Below the pieces are notes generated by a model. That model saw only the letters and a program-made list of their open reading frames with translations. It searched no databases and was not told the origin of the DNA. The translations under genes were made by a program, and so were the position numbers. A stretch of 64,000 nucleotides of DNA. It comes from Cryptomeria japonica. Lineage: Eukaryota > Streptophyta > Pinopsida > Cupressales > Cupressaceae. The stretch's first letter is position 1; every line of letters begins with the position of its first letter. Below are positions 33,831 through 46,620 of this stretch, in pieces. The DNA is taken from NCBI RefSeq assembly GCF_030272615.1, contig NC_081410.1, positions 188,264,119 through 188,328,118 on the forward strand. Direction: 5' to 3'.

Positions 33831-35400
33831 TCCACTAGGCGATGAGGGAGAGGCTGAGAGCTAGATTTTCTTTTTGTAGCTCTGATATTTTTTTGTAGAC
33901 ACACCCATTTTTTTGTAGCCCTTACGATTCTTGCTTCGATGGGAGTTTGTACATGTCAGTTGACATTATTTTGTACCCTGAGACTTGATGATTATATATA
34001 CGAGACCTTGATTTGACTTCATTGTACTTGTGTTGATCAATTTATGAGATGTTTTTTATATGCTTTATTCCATATGTATGCATATCTGCTCAGTATGGAT
34101 GTATGTAAATGCAAATGAATATGAATGTTTTTGTTTCTTTTTATATGAAAATAAATGATAATGAATAATGAGTAGTGCAAAAAAAATTTATTTTTCTATG
34201 TAATAAGATGAATGTAATGCTTATGTATGCAGCTAGCATCTCAATACACAAGTACTCGATCGAAGAAATGATGAAAAAGAGAGACCACTTAGCTAAGACA
34301 TGATGATGCATCCAACCCTCATTCAGAAGATAAAGAGATTATTACCATACCGAAATCACTGTAAATTCACAAATATAGAACGAAATGCAAAATGAGATGC
34401 AAAATGAAATGCAACCTAAACCTAGTCACTACATTTAAAATGCTTAAGTTTCATCACTGAGCATAACAAACATAACAAGCAGATTAGAGTTCTTTTCTTT
34501 TCATGTGCAATATTTAATTATCTTGTCCGCAATGACCCTTTTTCATTCATATCCTTGGATAGATTTTGCAGGGACCCGAATTGCATGATAAAGAAATTCC
34601 CTCAAAACAGACAAAGAAATGATGTGAACCTCACTGTAGCATACAAATAAGCGGAGTCAAGGTATGTGTGGCGATTTCACCTTGATGTGAAGGCTCTTAT
34701 CATAAACACCCAATTGATTAGATGTTTCCAGATCATCGGAATTATTCCTACAAGCAGAAAACAAAGAAAATATTATGCCCCCAACCCTTGCTCCTCTTAG
34801 TCAAGATAGACTTCCTCGAGTTACTCAGAGGGATAATAATTGAAAAACAATATAAAAGACAGCACCCAAAGAATTTTTTTCATGCATAGCTCAAACTGTT
34901 TAGTAATTTTTTTCTATTATGTTGTTTTTCTTGTGTACTCAGTGATAAAACTCTTCGGTAGTTAGGAGACATGTGACTGAATCAGAGTGGATGACCAATT
35001 TTCACTGATGTAAAGTGGACTTGGTTGATACTACTTAGGACATGTAATATGCTCAGTCGATTGACCTAAGACTAGGACATTAATCAGTTTCAAGCCATGA
35101 GGGTTCCAAAAGAACCAAGATGTCACAAAAGTGACTTAAATATATGTACAAGTGAAAGAAAAGATGCATGAAAGCGGGAAATGCCAACATTGCGTTGATA
35201 GATAGAGCACTAAGTACAAGAGGTGCATGTTTGCCAGGTTTTCACCTACTTGGCAGAGATTCATTTTGTTTTTACCAAGGTGCCTGTTTACCAGGTTTTC
35301 ACTAGGGCATTTTTTTATTTTTTTTTCAGGACTTTTTATGATTTTTATGATTTTTTTTTCAGAACTTTTTCAATTGTACAGGTTGCTGGAGCAAATAATG
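33831..35400. other. G2 non-coding region between PMD gene and pol
   Basis: No gene supported. 34060-34460 is A/T-rich with TGAATGCAAATGAATATG-like runs, as in the G1 tail. 34763-34820 resembles G1 3940-4010. 35223-35380 has T-rich runs and a twice-occurring GTTTACCAGGTTTTCAC unit, also present once in G1 near 4621. Confidence 0.5.
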
Positions 35401-36560
35401 TTAAGTGAATAATTTATTCAAATGGAAGGTGTTAATCAATTCACAGAGTTGTTCTCCTTCTGATGTTGAGAGTTGATGAGCACCAGAGCCAAATACTGCA
35501 GTAACGATGTAGGGACCCAACCAATTGGGTTCAAACTTCCCTTCGTTGTCTAGAAAATATTGATTTTTGGGATTTTCTCTCAAAACTAGGTCACCGACCT
35601 GAAATTCTCATTGTCAAACCTTCTTGTTATATCCTCTGGATATTCTCTTTTGATACACTCTAAGATGATCAAATGCCACTTGTCGATGTTCATCTAGCAA
35701 TTCAAGTTCTTGCAATCTAGCTATTCTGTAGTCTTCATTAGTAACAAGACCTTGCAAAGATACTCTTAAAGATGGTATTTTCACTTCAATAGGTAATACT
35801 GCTTCGGACCCATACACCAAAGAAAAATTTGTAGCCCCAATATGTGTTTTGATACTTGTTCTATAAGCCCATAATGCAAGATTGAGCTGCAAATATCAAT
35901 CCTTCCCAGATTTGTTCACCATTCTGTGTAAGATAGTTAACACGTTTTTGTTAGATGCCTCATCTTGTCCATTACCTTGAGGGTAATATACAGATGACCA
36001 GTGTTGTTTAATTTTGAATTTCTCACAGAGTTCATCCAGATCTTTATTCTTGAATTGTCCCCTGTTGTTATTCATGATGGACGAAGGTATCCCATACCTT
36101 CAAATGATATGGTTTAGAATGAACAAGGCTACTTGTTTACCAATTTCTTTGATGAGCGAAACTTCTTCTACCCACTTAGTGAAATACTCAGTGGCAGTTG
36201 TGATAAACTTGTGTCCATTGGATGATGCAGGATATATCTGTCCAATGAGATCAAAGGCCCATTGTTGAAAAGGTCAATGTGTGATGAAGGGTATGAGATC
36301 CCTTGCTGGAGCATGTATGAGATTTCCATGTAACTGACACTTCTCACAAGTTTTTGAAAACTTTACAGTGTCCTTCTCCATATCTGGCCAATAGTAGCCA
36401 ACCCTTAGTAGTTTCCGAGATAAAGTAAGACCATTTGAATAAGATCCACAAATACCTTCATGGACTTCTGATAATGCACGTTTAGATTCTTCAGTTTCTA
36501 GAAACCTAAGCAATGTACCGTCCAAACCTCGCCTAAACAAATCGTTAGCAATGATGACAT
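35401..36560 (-). pseudogene. G2 integrase
   Basis: N-terminal zinc region (36274-36540) with YYWPDMEKD and CEKCQLHGN, then the core. The first Asp is in WAFDLIGQ and the Glu in [14 protein letters not shown]. The second catalytic Asp is replaced: the segment reads IMNNNRGQF where G1 has IIIDNGRPF, fitting a G-to-A change. The C-terminal part (35401-35892) holds LALWAYRTSIKTHIGATNF and NWLGPYIVTAVFGSG. Several stops between 35584 and 36274. The copy could not integrate by itself. Confidence 0.87.
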
Positions 36561-36573
36561 ACCGTGAAGAGTT

Positions 36574-37240
36574 TCAGGTTAGGTTCATTTTCTCATTATG
36601 GGTAAGATTGTTTGGGATAATTTGGTCATGCAGATAAGAATAAATATGGTTATATCGATATGAGTCATGTCTAATAATAGAACAAACTATCTGGGACTCG
36701 GGAGAATCATATGCAGGGTAATGTAACTCTTCCACCAGGAATTCAAAGCGAAAATTAGATTCTTGTAACTCGGGTATAGATGCCAAGGTGGCTATAGCAT
36801 CTGCTGCCCTGTTTGTTGATCTCAGAATCTGCTAGAATGATATAAAAGTAAAATACTTCTTGAGATCATCAACCATTCTCTTATAAGGCATTAGTTTCTC
36901 ATCTTGAGTCTGATACGTATCATTGATTTGATTGATGATTAGTTGAGAATCTCCATAGATATGTAACTCCAGAACCTTCCATTCAATAGCTAGCTTGACC
37001 CCATTTACGAAGGCCTCATACTCTACAATGTTGTTTGTGCAAGGGAAAAGAATCTTGTAAGTCTTCAGGATTGAATATTTCTGAGGAGTAATAAATAGTA
37101 TTTCAGCACCAGAACCATTTTGGGTTAAAGATCTATCAAAGAACATCTTCCATGATTGTTGAGTAAGGTGCATTATTGATTCGTCTGGAAATTCTATATG
37201 TAGCGGTGCAGTGTCTTCAAGTGGAGCTTCAGTGAGTTGA
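36574..37240 (-). pseudogene. G2 second (archaeal-type) RNase H
   Basis: 36832-37173 is open and shows the D-E-D set: FFDRSLTQNGSG, NIVEYEAFVNGVKLA and HIYGDSQLIINQIND. The tail in 36574-36786 links to integrase. It is the extra RNase H typical of dual-RNase H Tat elements, homologous to 6055-6456 of G1. Confidence 0.82.
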
Positions 37241-37251
37241 TCTGCAATTAC

Positions 37252-38671
37252 CTATCCTTTGATGGCTTTGCATTCCACATATTCAATATCAAACTCTGTA
37301 AGTACCATGACCCATTTTGCTAATCTTCCGATAAGTGTTGCTTTGCTAAGAAGATATTTGAGTGGATCAATCTTAGCTACTAGCTTGATAGGATGTGCCA
37401 GCATGTAGTGTCTCAATTTTTGAGATGCAAATACCAATGCCAAACATTCTTTTTCTATTATAGTGTAGTTCATTTCATAAGACACCAATGTTCTGCTGAT
37501 GTAATATATAGCTCTCTCTTTTTTATTTTCATCATTTTGTGCCAGAAGTGCCCCCAGTGATGTATCAGTAGCTGATATGTATAAGATCAATGGTTTGCCT
37601 TGAATTGATGGCATCAATATTGGTGGATTGGATAGGTACTCTTTGATCTGCTGAAGGTGTTGTTCACATTCTCGATCCCAGTTGTATATTACTCCTTTCC
37701 TTAATACTTTTGTGAAAGGTTGAGCTTTGTCTGCCAGCTGAGAAATAAAGCATCTAATTGATTGGAGGCGTCCCTGTAGACTTCTCATTTGACTAATGTT
37801 CTTCAGGGGTGGTATTTCCATTATAGCTTTGACCTTCTCAAGATCAACCTCGATTCCTTTCTTTGAAATGATGTAGCCAAGTAGTTTACCATATGTCACT
37901 CTGAATGCACATTTTTTTGGATTTAGCCGGAGCTTGAATTTTTCCATTCTATTTAGTATAGGCCCTAGCTCTTGAATATGTGTGGATCTCTTCATAGTCT
38001 TTACTTAAGTGTCATCAAAATAATCTTCCATATTCTTATGCATCATGTCATGAAAGATAGTTGTTACTGCTCTTTGGTAAGTTTCTCCTACGTTCTTTAG
38101 CCCAAATGGCATGACATTCCATCGAAAGATTCCCCATGTGTAGGTGAAAGCTGTCTTTTTTTTGATCCCTAGGAGCTATTTTGATCTAATTATAATTGGA
38201 GAATATGTCCATTAGTGAGTACATCTCATACCCAGCAGTCATATCAACTATCATATCAATGTTTGGTAATGGAAAGTCATCCTTCGGACAAGTTTTGTTG
38301 AGATCTCTAAAGTCTGTGCAAACCCTAATAGATTTATCTGCCTTTGACATAGGTACTATGTTTGAAATCCATTCCACATAGTCTATAGCTCTAATAAATC
38401 CAGCTTTTAGCAGTTTTTCTAGCTCAGCCTTGACTAGTAGTGCCACGTGAGGGTGCATCTTAAGGAGTTTTTGCTTGACTGGTTTAAGTCCTGGTGTGAT
38501 AGAAAGATGATGCATGATAAGATCCGGATCTAGGCCTGGCATATCAGAGTACGTCCATGCAAAATTGATCTTCTTTTCTGAAAATAGATGAGTGAAATCT
38601 TTCAATTCTTCTGCTGATAATGATTGAGCTACGTGAATGATGTGTGGTGTCTCTTGACTCCCAATGTTCAC
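37252..38671 (-). pseudogene. G2 reverse transcriptase and first RNase H
   Basis: 38186-38671 holds the fingers and palm start with MHPHVALLVKAELEKLL and RVCTDFRDLNKTCPKDDFPL. 37996-38185 holds MPFGLKN and a YFDD in place of YVDD, followed by a stop. A T-run near 38155-38165 fits a frameshift. 37252-37995 holds the thumb (LRLNPKKCAFRVTYGKLLGY, which G1 lacks in part) and the first RNase H (YISATDTSLGALLAQNDENK). Its Asp is present here but Ser in G1. Confidence 0.9.
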
Positions 38672-40460
38672 TGGCTAAGTTGGCTCAATCAATATAGAAG
38701 ACCTCTCCTGGAAGTGACTTGGCAGTATATCAGGTATCTCACCTTCAGGCACCTCAAAGAGGTTTTCACCCTTAGGTACGTCCTTTATTTTCTCTTTTTT
38801 AGATTTTGATACCGCTACAATATGGTTTTCGCCATCAAATCTTTTATTTTTATTTTTCTAATTTTTGCGACTAAGATACTTGATATATGTTTCAGTCATG
38901 TTTTTACTCTGTTCGCTGGTGGAAGAGTACATGGGTTCAACTATGTTTAGGTAATAGGCAAGTCTATAGTCATTGGCAAAAGTAGGTACATTCATGGGTT
39001 GGTCTTGTAGACTACAGTCAATTAATTCAGGATGTACCAAGGATAGAGTGTGGACAGGTTCAAGGGCATTCATGGTATTGTCATCTCAACTTTGAATCAA
39101 AAAGTCAAGTTCTAAAAGAGCACCTTGCGTAAATGTCTCGAGACCAGGAAAAGTCAGAACATGATTATTAAAGTGCATGTTAATATTTAATTGACCTAAT
39201 CCAATAGACCTACTTGTAGCATCATTTTCTACACCAGACTGGACTTCATATCGTGGTTCGACAGTAACAAGATCAATAGACAGATTCTCACCATTTACAT
39301 GAGAGGATTCAGAGTTTGATGTTGAGTAAACATTGTCATAAATAGGGTTGTTGTCAGATTCATCAGAGTCATCGGATGAATTTTCTGAGTTTTCTTCAAG
39401 TGCTTGAGTGAATATATGTATGGTATCAACACCTACATCTTTAATGTTGTAAGTTCCTTCTAGATTTTGGTTTATTTATCATTTGTATCTGAAATACTTG
39501 TTGACATAATCTTGATGGTTTTATAAGTCCCTATCATCTACTCCATTCAGCTTCTTCTAGGCTAATGACTGGTTTTGCTTCTGTAGCTTCCAATTCTTCT
39601 TGTGTAATCCCATATCTGATTTGGTCTGTCTTTTTAAAGGGGTACATAATAGATGATAAACTTTCTAGTCTTCTTCCTTCCTCTAGCCCTTGTTTGTAGT
39701 CTACTTGTCTTCTTAGTCTGACTTCCTATATCTCCTTTTCTAGCTTTAAGCGCATCAGCTCTTGAGTATCATTTGTGGTATTGCTAGACTCTTCTGGAGT
39801 TTCTGTATTGGATGTATCTGAGAGGTGGTCTAGACCCCATTCATACTTATTTGAGTTAGTTTTTGAATCATCTACTTGTTGCCTACTAGTGTATGTGACT
39901 GGAACTTTCAATGGTGCAAACAATTCTCTGATTATTTCTACTTCGTCTTTTATATCCTTTGGTACTTCAACTCCTTGTATTGTTGTAGTTGATACCATCA
40001 GAGCTTGAGTACTAACTGTTTCTTCTTTCTTGATTGGTAGTTCCTCTTTTTCTTTTACACACTCTGCTTGAGTTTGCTGAGTTTTTGTTTCCTGTAATGT
40101 TGAAGGCGATATCCTTTTCTGCCATTTAGCCTTAGAAGCATGTTTGTGGTTTGGTGTCTTTTTTGGATTGTACCCCAGTCTAGCCTTATCATTTGTAGAT
40201 TTTTTTTGCAGCTGAATTGGTTCAATTATACCCTCTTGATGTTTGCCCAGGGGACCAGTACCTGAATATCCCATGCATTGAATCATTTTGTAGCCTGGAC
40301 CATATTGTGTTGAGAAAATCTCACAATGTCGTACTTCTTTGTTTTCACTATCTTCCTTAAAAAGCTAATTTAGAACAGCATCCTATTCTATTTCATCTGC
40401 CAGGGAAGTAGAAGATTGTACAAAAAGACCATCATATATGATATTCGGAGTTGAAGTATG
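38672..40460 (-). pseudogene. G2 protease-RT linker with G-patch motif
   Basis: 40270-40310 encodes GPGYKMIQCMGYSGTGPLGK, a G-patch match, followed by GLGYNPKKT-like sequence. Downstream (38672-39725) is a long acidic, Ser/Asn-rich linker broken by many stops, homologous in position to 7938-9372 in G1. No other domain is recognised. An acidic stretch with repeated Ser-Asp-Glu occurs near 39360-39400. Confidence 0.65.
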
Positions 40461-41002
40461 TGTTTTCATAGTCTCTGATGGTTTGCCCAACTGTTTCGGT
40501 GATGGAGGGAGAATACCAATGAAAGTACCGGTTCTATCTTGTATCCATCCATGCCAGTATTTGTAATCTTCAATTTCTTTTCTGAGTCCTTCATCAGGGC
40601 TTTTGAACTTTTATTTGTAGAGGCTGCCCTATTATGAGGCACAAAGGTATCAACACCTCTTGTTAATGCATTAAAGGGGACATTTGAATCAGCACGAATA
40701 CTGACCTCAACTCCGTTATGGGGAAATTTTAAGCATTGATGGTACGTAGATGGAACTGCCTTCATTTCATGAATCCACGACCTGCCTAGTAAGATATTGT
40801 ACGAAAAAGGAAGATCAAGTACCTAGAAAATGACATCTCTTTCTACAGGTCCCACCCTGATTAGTAATGATACCAAACCTTTAAAGGTCCTTTCTTCTTC
40901 ATCATAGGCCTTAATTGTTATTTTCTTGATCGGATCAATGAGATTTTCAGAAAATCCTAGTTGTGTAAGTAGATTGTAAGTACAAATATTCAACCCTACG
41001 CC
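40461..41002 (-). pseudogene. G2 protease, C-terminal part
   Basis: Continues the protease cut by C1. Just after the insertion it reads VGLNICTYNLLTQLGF; further on [17 protein letters not shown] and [13 protein letters not shown]. It lines up with the G1 protease at 9586-10250. The active-site Asp-Gly-Gly lies on the other side of C1 at 55454-55475. Confidence 0.8.
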
Positions 41003-42065
41003 TGTTAGGTCCCGGAGACAACGGAGAGGGGGGGGGTGAATCAGTTGTTTAATAAATTCAAACCAAAAACCATTTAACCAACTTAATGCTTAATACTGGT
41101 AAACCAGTTAAGTATGTCGGTAGACAGTGTTAACAGTAAATTGCTATATCGGTAAAGATTAATGCATGAAACATAAACATAAAGTCATCCACAACACTTA
41201 ACACCAATATTTGTACGTGGAAACCCTGTAAGGGGAAAAACCACAGTGGGAAACCTTAACCACAATTAGATGATACTACTGCAGATAGTAAGTGTACATA
41301 AATGGGGTCTGCACATGCAGAAAGACCAACAGCCTAGAGCTCACTGCTCAATCATAAAATGGGAGTCACACTGACTACAGTTGGATGGTTAAATCCAATA
41401 AGAATGTACTGTACAAAATAGCATCTTCATATGCTGGATTCAATACCAGTGTAATGCTGATATGCTTCTACAAAAACCTAGCTTCACCTTCAAATGATGT
41501 CTTTGTGTATACCTCTGCTTAATCTTGCATATACCTTCTCACAATTCTTCTTCGCCTTCCACATTCCATCTTACAAATAAGATCTTACATTTATACCATA
41601 ACCTAAGACCAATTTTAGTAGGTCGGCTCTACAAGATATTACAATAAAAACATTTTACAAACAATATAATATCCGATGCAATAATTGATTGAACATGTCG
41701 GCTTAATGCATTTACAACAATAATAAATCATCTCTATAGCGTGCCATGTTGATCTGGAAAAGATAAACCTGCTAGTGTAACCCTAGATAACCCTGGACCT
41801 ATTTGCCGGTAAAAGCAAATATGCAAATATGAATATAACAATGATTAATTCTTCAAAACAAAGTGTCCACATGATGTCTTCAACATTACCAAGTGTCTTC
41901 CATATCATTCCAAGTGTCGGTGAACATTATATCCTACTAGTGAACCATATACCAGTAACTGTGCAATAGTTACCTTGTTTGCCGATGAATGTTGCTGGAT
42001 CTCCAAAGTGCTAGTGTTTCAGTAGGTGTTGACATCAATGACAAAACCATACCAAAATACCAACA
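41003..42065 (-). repeat. C1 3' LTR (left copy)
   Basis: 1063 bp, TG to CA, next to a purine tract at 42066-42079. The GGGGGGGGTGAATCA box and AGTTG lie at 41030-41047; here one stem arm has changed, so the hairpin is imperfect. CGTGGAAACCC and GGGGAAAAACCAC near 41216-41245 are the copia CCACG/GGTTTTTCCC boxes seen from the other strand. Confidence 0.92.
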
Positions 42066-42079
42066 ATATCCCCCTTTGG
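42066..42079 (-). promoter_or_regulatory. C1 polypurine tract
   Basis: On the minus strand CCAAAGGGGGATAT, touching the 3' LTR. Further purine runs on the same strand occur near 42165, 42250 and 42335. Confidence 0.85.
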
Positions 42080-42420
42080 CATTGATGGCAACACAAGATG
42101 GAAAAACCATCAAAGTGCCAAAACAGAAATGTCAAACCAACAATCTCCTTTAAACAACAATTTCTCCCCTTGGGAGCAACATGTGTTTATCCAAAGATTT
42201 ATTTTCAATACCAATCTCTCCTCAAAAGATAATGTGTTTTTCCATAGATATCACTCCCCCTTTTACATCAATTGCCAAAGTTACAAAAATCAAGTTCATA
42301 TACAAAATACTAATCAATTCAATATACCAACTACTCCCCTTGAGAAGTAGCTTCCTCATCAAAGACCGAAGTAAAAGATTTGTCTTTTAATTCTGTTGGT
42401 TGATGACAATCATCAACTGT

Positions 42421-44007
42421 CTAAGTCTCTACCAGTGGTGGTATGACTCCAAGATGATCTCTAAGATATTCAAAAGTCTCCTTAGGCAAAGGTTTTGTGA
42501 AAATATCTGCAAGTTGTTCTTTAGTATTCACATAAACCAGTTTTATCTCTTTTTCTTCAACTTTTTCCCTTAGAAAATTTAGTATGATAGAAACATGTTT
42601 TGTTTTAGAATGTAATACTAGATTCTTAGATATATCAATTGCTACAGTGTTATCACAATATATAGTAATAGGTTCTTTGCATTTTACCTTTATGTCTTTC
42701 AACATTTGCTTAAGCCATAGTACCTGTGTACGGTTAGTTGCTGCTGCAGCATATTCTGATTTTGTTGTTGATAAAGATGTACAACTCTGTTTCTTACTCA
42801 ACCAAGAAACTAATCTCTTTCCAAGAAAGAATGCTCCTCCAGTGGTGCTTTTTCTATCATCCACATCTCCTACCCAATTTGCATCTGTGTATGCACATAG
42901 ATCAAAATTTTCATCTCTAGGATACCATAATCCAAGATTTGTTGTGCCTTGTAAGTACCAGAAAATCCGTTTTACTGCTGATTCATGATTTTCCCTAGGA
43001 TTACTTTGAAATCTAGAAACAATACATACTACATTCATAATATCAGGCCTGGTTTGTGTCAAATATAGTAAACCTCCTATCATAGATTTGTATCTAGTTG
43101 GATTAACAAGTGTAGATTCATCCCTTTGAGATAATTTGTCATTTGTAGTCATAGGTGTGCTTACCGGTTTAGAGTTTGCCATCCCAAATTTCTTTAGTAA
43201 TTCTTTCAAGTACTTGGATTGACTCAAAAATATACCTTTATCAGTCTGTGAAATCTGCAATCCTAAAAAGAATTTTATTTCTCCAATCATAGACATTTCA
43301 AATTCTTGTTGCATTTTAATAGAAAATTCCTTACATAATCCATCTTCTCCTCCAAAGATTATATCATCAACAAATACTTCTATAATCAAGATGTCATCAT
43401 TAGTTATTTTGTAATATAAATTGATGTCTACATTTCCTTTAGTAAAACCAATCTTTAAAAGATACTTATCCAACCTTGCATACCAAGCTCTTGGGGCTTG
43501 TTTCAATCCATACAGAGCTTTTCTTAACCTGCAAACCATATCATTGTCATCTATCAAAGAAAATCCATCAGGTTGTTTAATATATACTTCCTCTTCAAGA
43601 TCTCCATTCAAAAATGCACATTTAATATCCATTTGATAATCTTTGTAGTCCTTGTGAGCTACAAAAGCCAAGAATAATCTGACTGCCTCAATTCTAGCTA
43701 CCAGTGCAAAGGTTTCGTTGTAATCAACTCCTTCTTTCTAAGAATATCCCTTACACACTAGTCTTGCTTTATTTCTGACAACCTTACCATCTTCATTAAG
43801 TTTGTTTCTAAATACCCATTTGGTTCCAATTACATTTTTATCTTTAGGTCGGGGAACTAATGTCCAAGTATTATTCTTCTCAATTTGTCCTAATTCTTCT
43901 TCCATAGCTTTAATCCAAAATTTATCTTCACATGCCTCATTGATAGATGATGGTTCAATTTGAGAAATAAGACATACCTCTTCATTTTCCAATCTTCCTC
44001 TTGTCAT
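42421..44007 (-). pseudogene. C1 reverse transcriptase and RNase H
   Basis: 43738-44007 carries the RT start, [19 protein letters not shown] and [11 protein letters not shown]. 42421-43671 carries the palm ([34 protein letters not shown]), the catalytic FVDDIIFGG, and RNase H (YTDANWVGDVDDRKSTTGG, SEYAAAAT, YCDNTVAI). The C-terminal end reads DIFTKPLPKETFEYL. One stop (43738) and changes between 43672 and 43737 separate the two parts. Otherwise it is nearly complete. Confidence 0.92.
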
Positions 44008-44099
44008 AACTCCTTTAAATTTGTTTCCAATTATCTAATCTTCAGAATGATTCAATCTTACATACCGGGGTGTCTTAGTTTGTTGTTGTTCTTCAATTA

Positions 44100-45034
44100 C
44101 TATGGAATCCTCTGATGGTACCGGGGTAACTGGATCTTCATTCTGTATCGGTGGATTTAGTGTAGGTTCATTTGTCACAATTTCTATTGCTGGTTTAGAG
44201 TCTATATACCTTGAAGTTCCTCTGAATTATTAATCAATCTTTACATTTGTACTCTCAACAATTTTCTGCAATCTCTTATTAAAACATCTATATGCCTTGC
44301 TCTTAGATGAATAACCAAGAAATATTCCTTCATCACTTCTAGGATCAAATTTGCCAATATACTCATCTCTTCTAATATAACATTTACTTCCAAAAAATCT
44401 GAAATACTTAAGAGTAGGGGTATTACCAAACCATAGTTCATGAGGGGTCTTACCAGTTTCACCTTTGATGTGAACTTTGTTGAATGTATAGACAGCAGTG
44501 CTAACTGCTTCTCTATAATACACATGTGGTAGATTTGCTTCAGATAACATGCTTCTTGCTGCATCCAAGATAGTTCTGCTTTTTCTTTCAACAACTCCAT
44601 TTTGCTGTGGTGTCCGAGGTGTTGATAACTGTCTTCTAATTCCATTCACTTCACAGAATGTATTAAAGTTCTTAGATGTGAATTTCTCCTCCTTGATCTG
44701 ATCTTAAACATTTGATTTTCTTACTGGTTTCATTCTCAACCATTGCTTTGAACAGTTTGAACTTACCAAGTGCTTCTGATTTTTCTTTAAGAAAAGTAAC
44801 CCAACACATTCTGTAATAATTATGAATAATTAGCATGAAATATCTATCACCTTGTAAGCTTTTAGTTCTAGCTAGACCACATAAATCAGTGTGAATCAAA
44901 TCAAGAGCATTATTGGATTTTTTTGGAATACTTTTGAAACTAGCTCTAACTTGTTTTCCAAATTGACATTCCTTACAAATTGTATTCTGAGGTTTCACAA
45001 TTTTAGGTAGATCTCTAACTGCCTTAGAAGTACT
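44100..45034 (-). pseudogene. C1 integrase
   Basis: After the C2 junction at 45034 the frame continues with TICKECQFGKQVRASF (end of the zinc-binding/pre-integrase region), HTDLCG (first Asp), RSDQGGE (second Asp) and PQQNGVVERKSRT (Glu), so all three catalytic residues are visible. 44230-44649 adds GYSSKSKAYRCFNKR, the copia integrase tail. A frameshift near 44650-44672 and stops after 44230 break it. Confidence 0.88.
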
Positions 45035-46556
45035 TGTTGGCAACATAGCTTTATAACAAACAATGAAAGATTTTTGGCATTTCAATAAGGATATTGAGAA
45101 GGTTGTTGATGATTATGGATATAACTGATTAAAGATGTTTAATATCTTGATATTATTATTTTGTCATTGATGTCAAGAAATTGATTTTCTAATTCAGTAT
45201 GATGTTGCCATATCTTGAGAAGTATGATATGAAGATTATGAAGATGTCGGTAAAAGACACAGGAAAGAATATGATGAATAAGGGGAAGAATAAGGTATTC
45301 AATCGGCAACTAATACCAAGTCAGACAATGATGAGATCATGATGTTTTAGATTGTTTTAAAATTATACATATGTTGTAAAATGTAAAGGTTAATACTATA
45401 CTATGTTATCAAGCAAAGAACCTAGTCTGTAAACCCTAAGGTTATTGCTATCAGTTAATGAAGACGAAATGTCTACCGAGTGAAGTTTAGTATTCACCGA
45501 GTTGTTACCAATTTGTAACCGAGCTATAACAGAATGCATTAAATGTTTACATGCGGTATTTAATGAAGGAAGCTGATGAGCTGGAACTGATCAATGATTG
45601 GTGAGCCGTGAATGAAGTTTGTTAACGAATCTAAGGCAATGAAAAGTCAGCATGAAGATCTACAGCTCATATTGAATCGCAATACCCTAGCACAAGTTCC
45701 AAGACTATTATGCAAGTTCCAAGGCGGGGTAAAATGTTTTCAGATCGAAAGATGCATTGAACTTGGAAAAGATTGAAGATCTGATGGCTATGATTGATCA
45801 TGGGAAATGTGATCAAGGAGATTAAGTGGTTACCTGATTGTTTATAAATAGGAAACTGTTGATAAACAATGTATGCGGGCAAGTGTATGCACAGGGATGC
45901 TACATAGTGATTACCGAGCACAAAAGCTTGAAGACTTATTAGAATAATAGAGTATAGAAGCCCAGCAGATAGACAAGATTAGTTCTATGTCTAGATTGTA
46001 TTGAACAAATAGGAATCTGCTTTAGCATTTTAGATGTGAAGTTGCAGATAGATTTTATTACTGTTATTTTGTGAAAGTGGCAGAAAATCTCTTAACTGAG
46101 TGGACTTAACAGTCTTATTTGTAAAACCCTCTAGCAAGGTGACATTCTGATTGAGTGTTTGAAATCCTTTAACAAGGTCACTTCTAACAAAGTGAAGATC
46201 CTAACAGATCTGAGGGAAATCCCTTAACTAGGTCACATCTAGCAATGTGTTTGTAATATTTAATAGGATTTGCTTTTAACCGAGCATACTCTAGAAGAGT
46301 ATATTTCTTAGTGGGTCTGAAATCCCACAGTGGTTTTTCCCTATTTGGGTTTCCACGTTAAATCTGGTGTTATGAGGTTTATGATGTTCATATGCTTTTG
46401 AGTTTGCATGTTTGACAGTTTTGGTTATATTATTGATATACATGTTACCGAGGTTGAATCTGATGTTTTTATGGATGATTAAGTTTGTATGATTCACCCC
46501 CCCTCTCATCTTGTTGGCTATTGGATCTGTACTTATATTAAGTATCAGAACTATCA
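45035..46556 (+). repeat. C2 5' LTR
   Basis: 1522 bp. Contains GTGGTTTTTCCC and GGGTTTCCACG at about 46331-46357, boxes common in plant copia LTRs, and GATTCACCCCCCCTCTCATC at 46491-46510, with weak four-base arms ATGA/TCAT. ACCGAG occurs repeatedly. Confidence 0.95.
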
Positions 46557-46558
46557 AT

Positions 46559-46570
46559 TGGTATCAGAGC
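46559..46570 (+). promoter_or_regulatory. C2 primer binding site, initiator tRNA-Met
   Basis: TGGTATCAGAGC, an exact match to the standard copia primer site, two bases after the 5' LTR. Confidence 0.93.
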
Positions 46571-46620
46571 TTTGGACTCCAGAAGGAAAGTTTAAAGGCA
46601 CTTGAGTTAAAGATCCAGAG

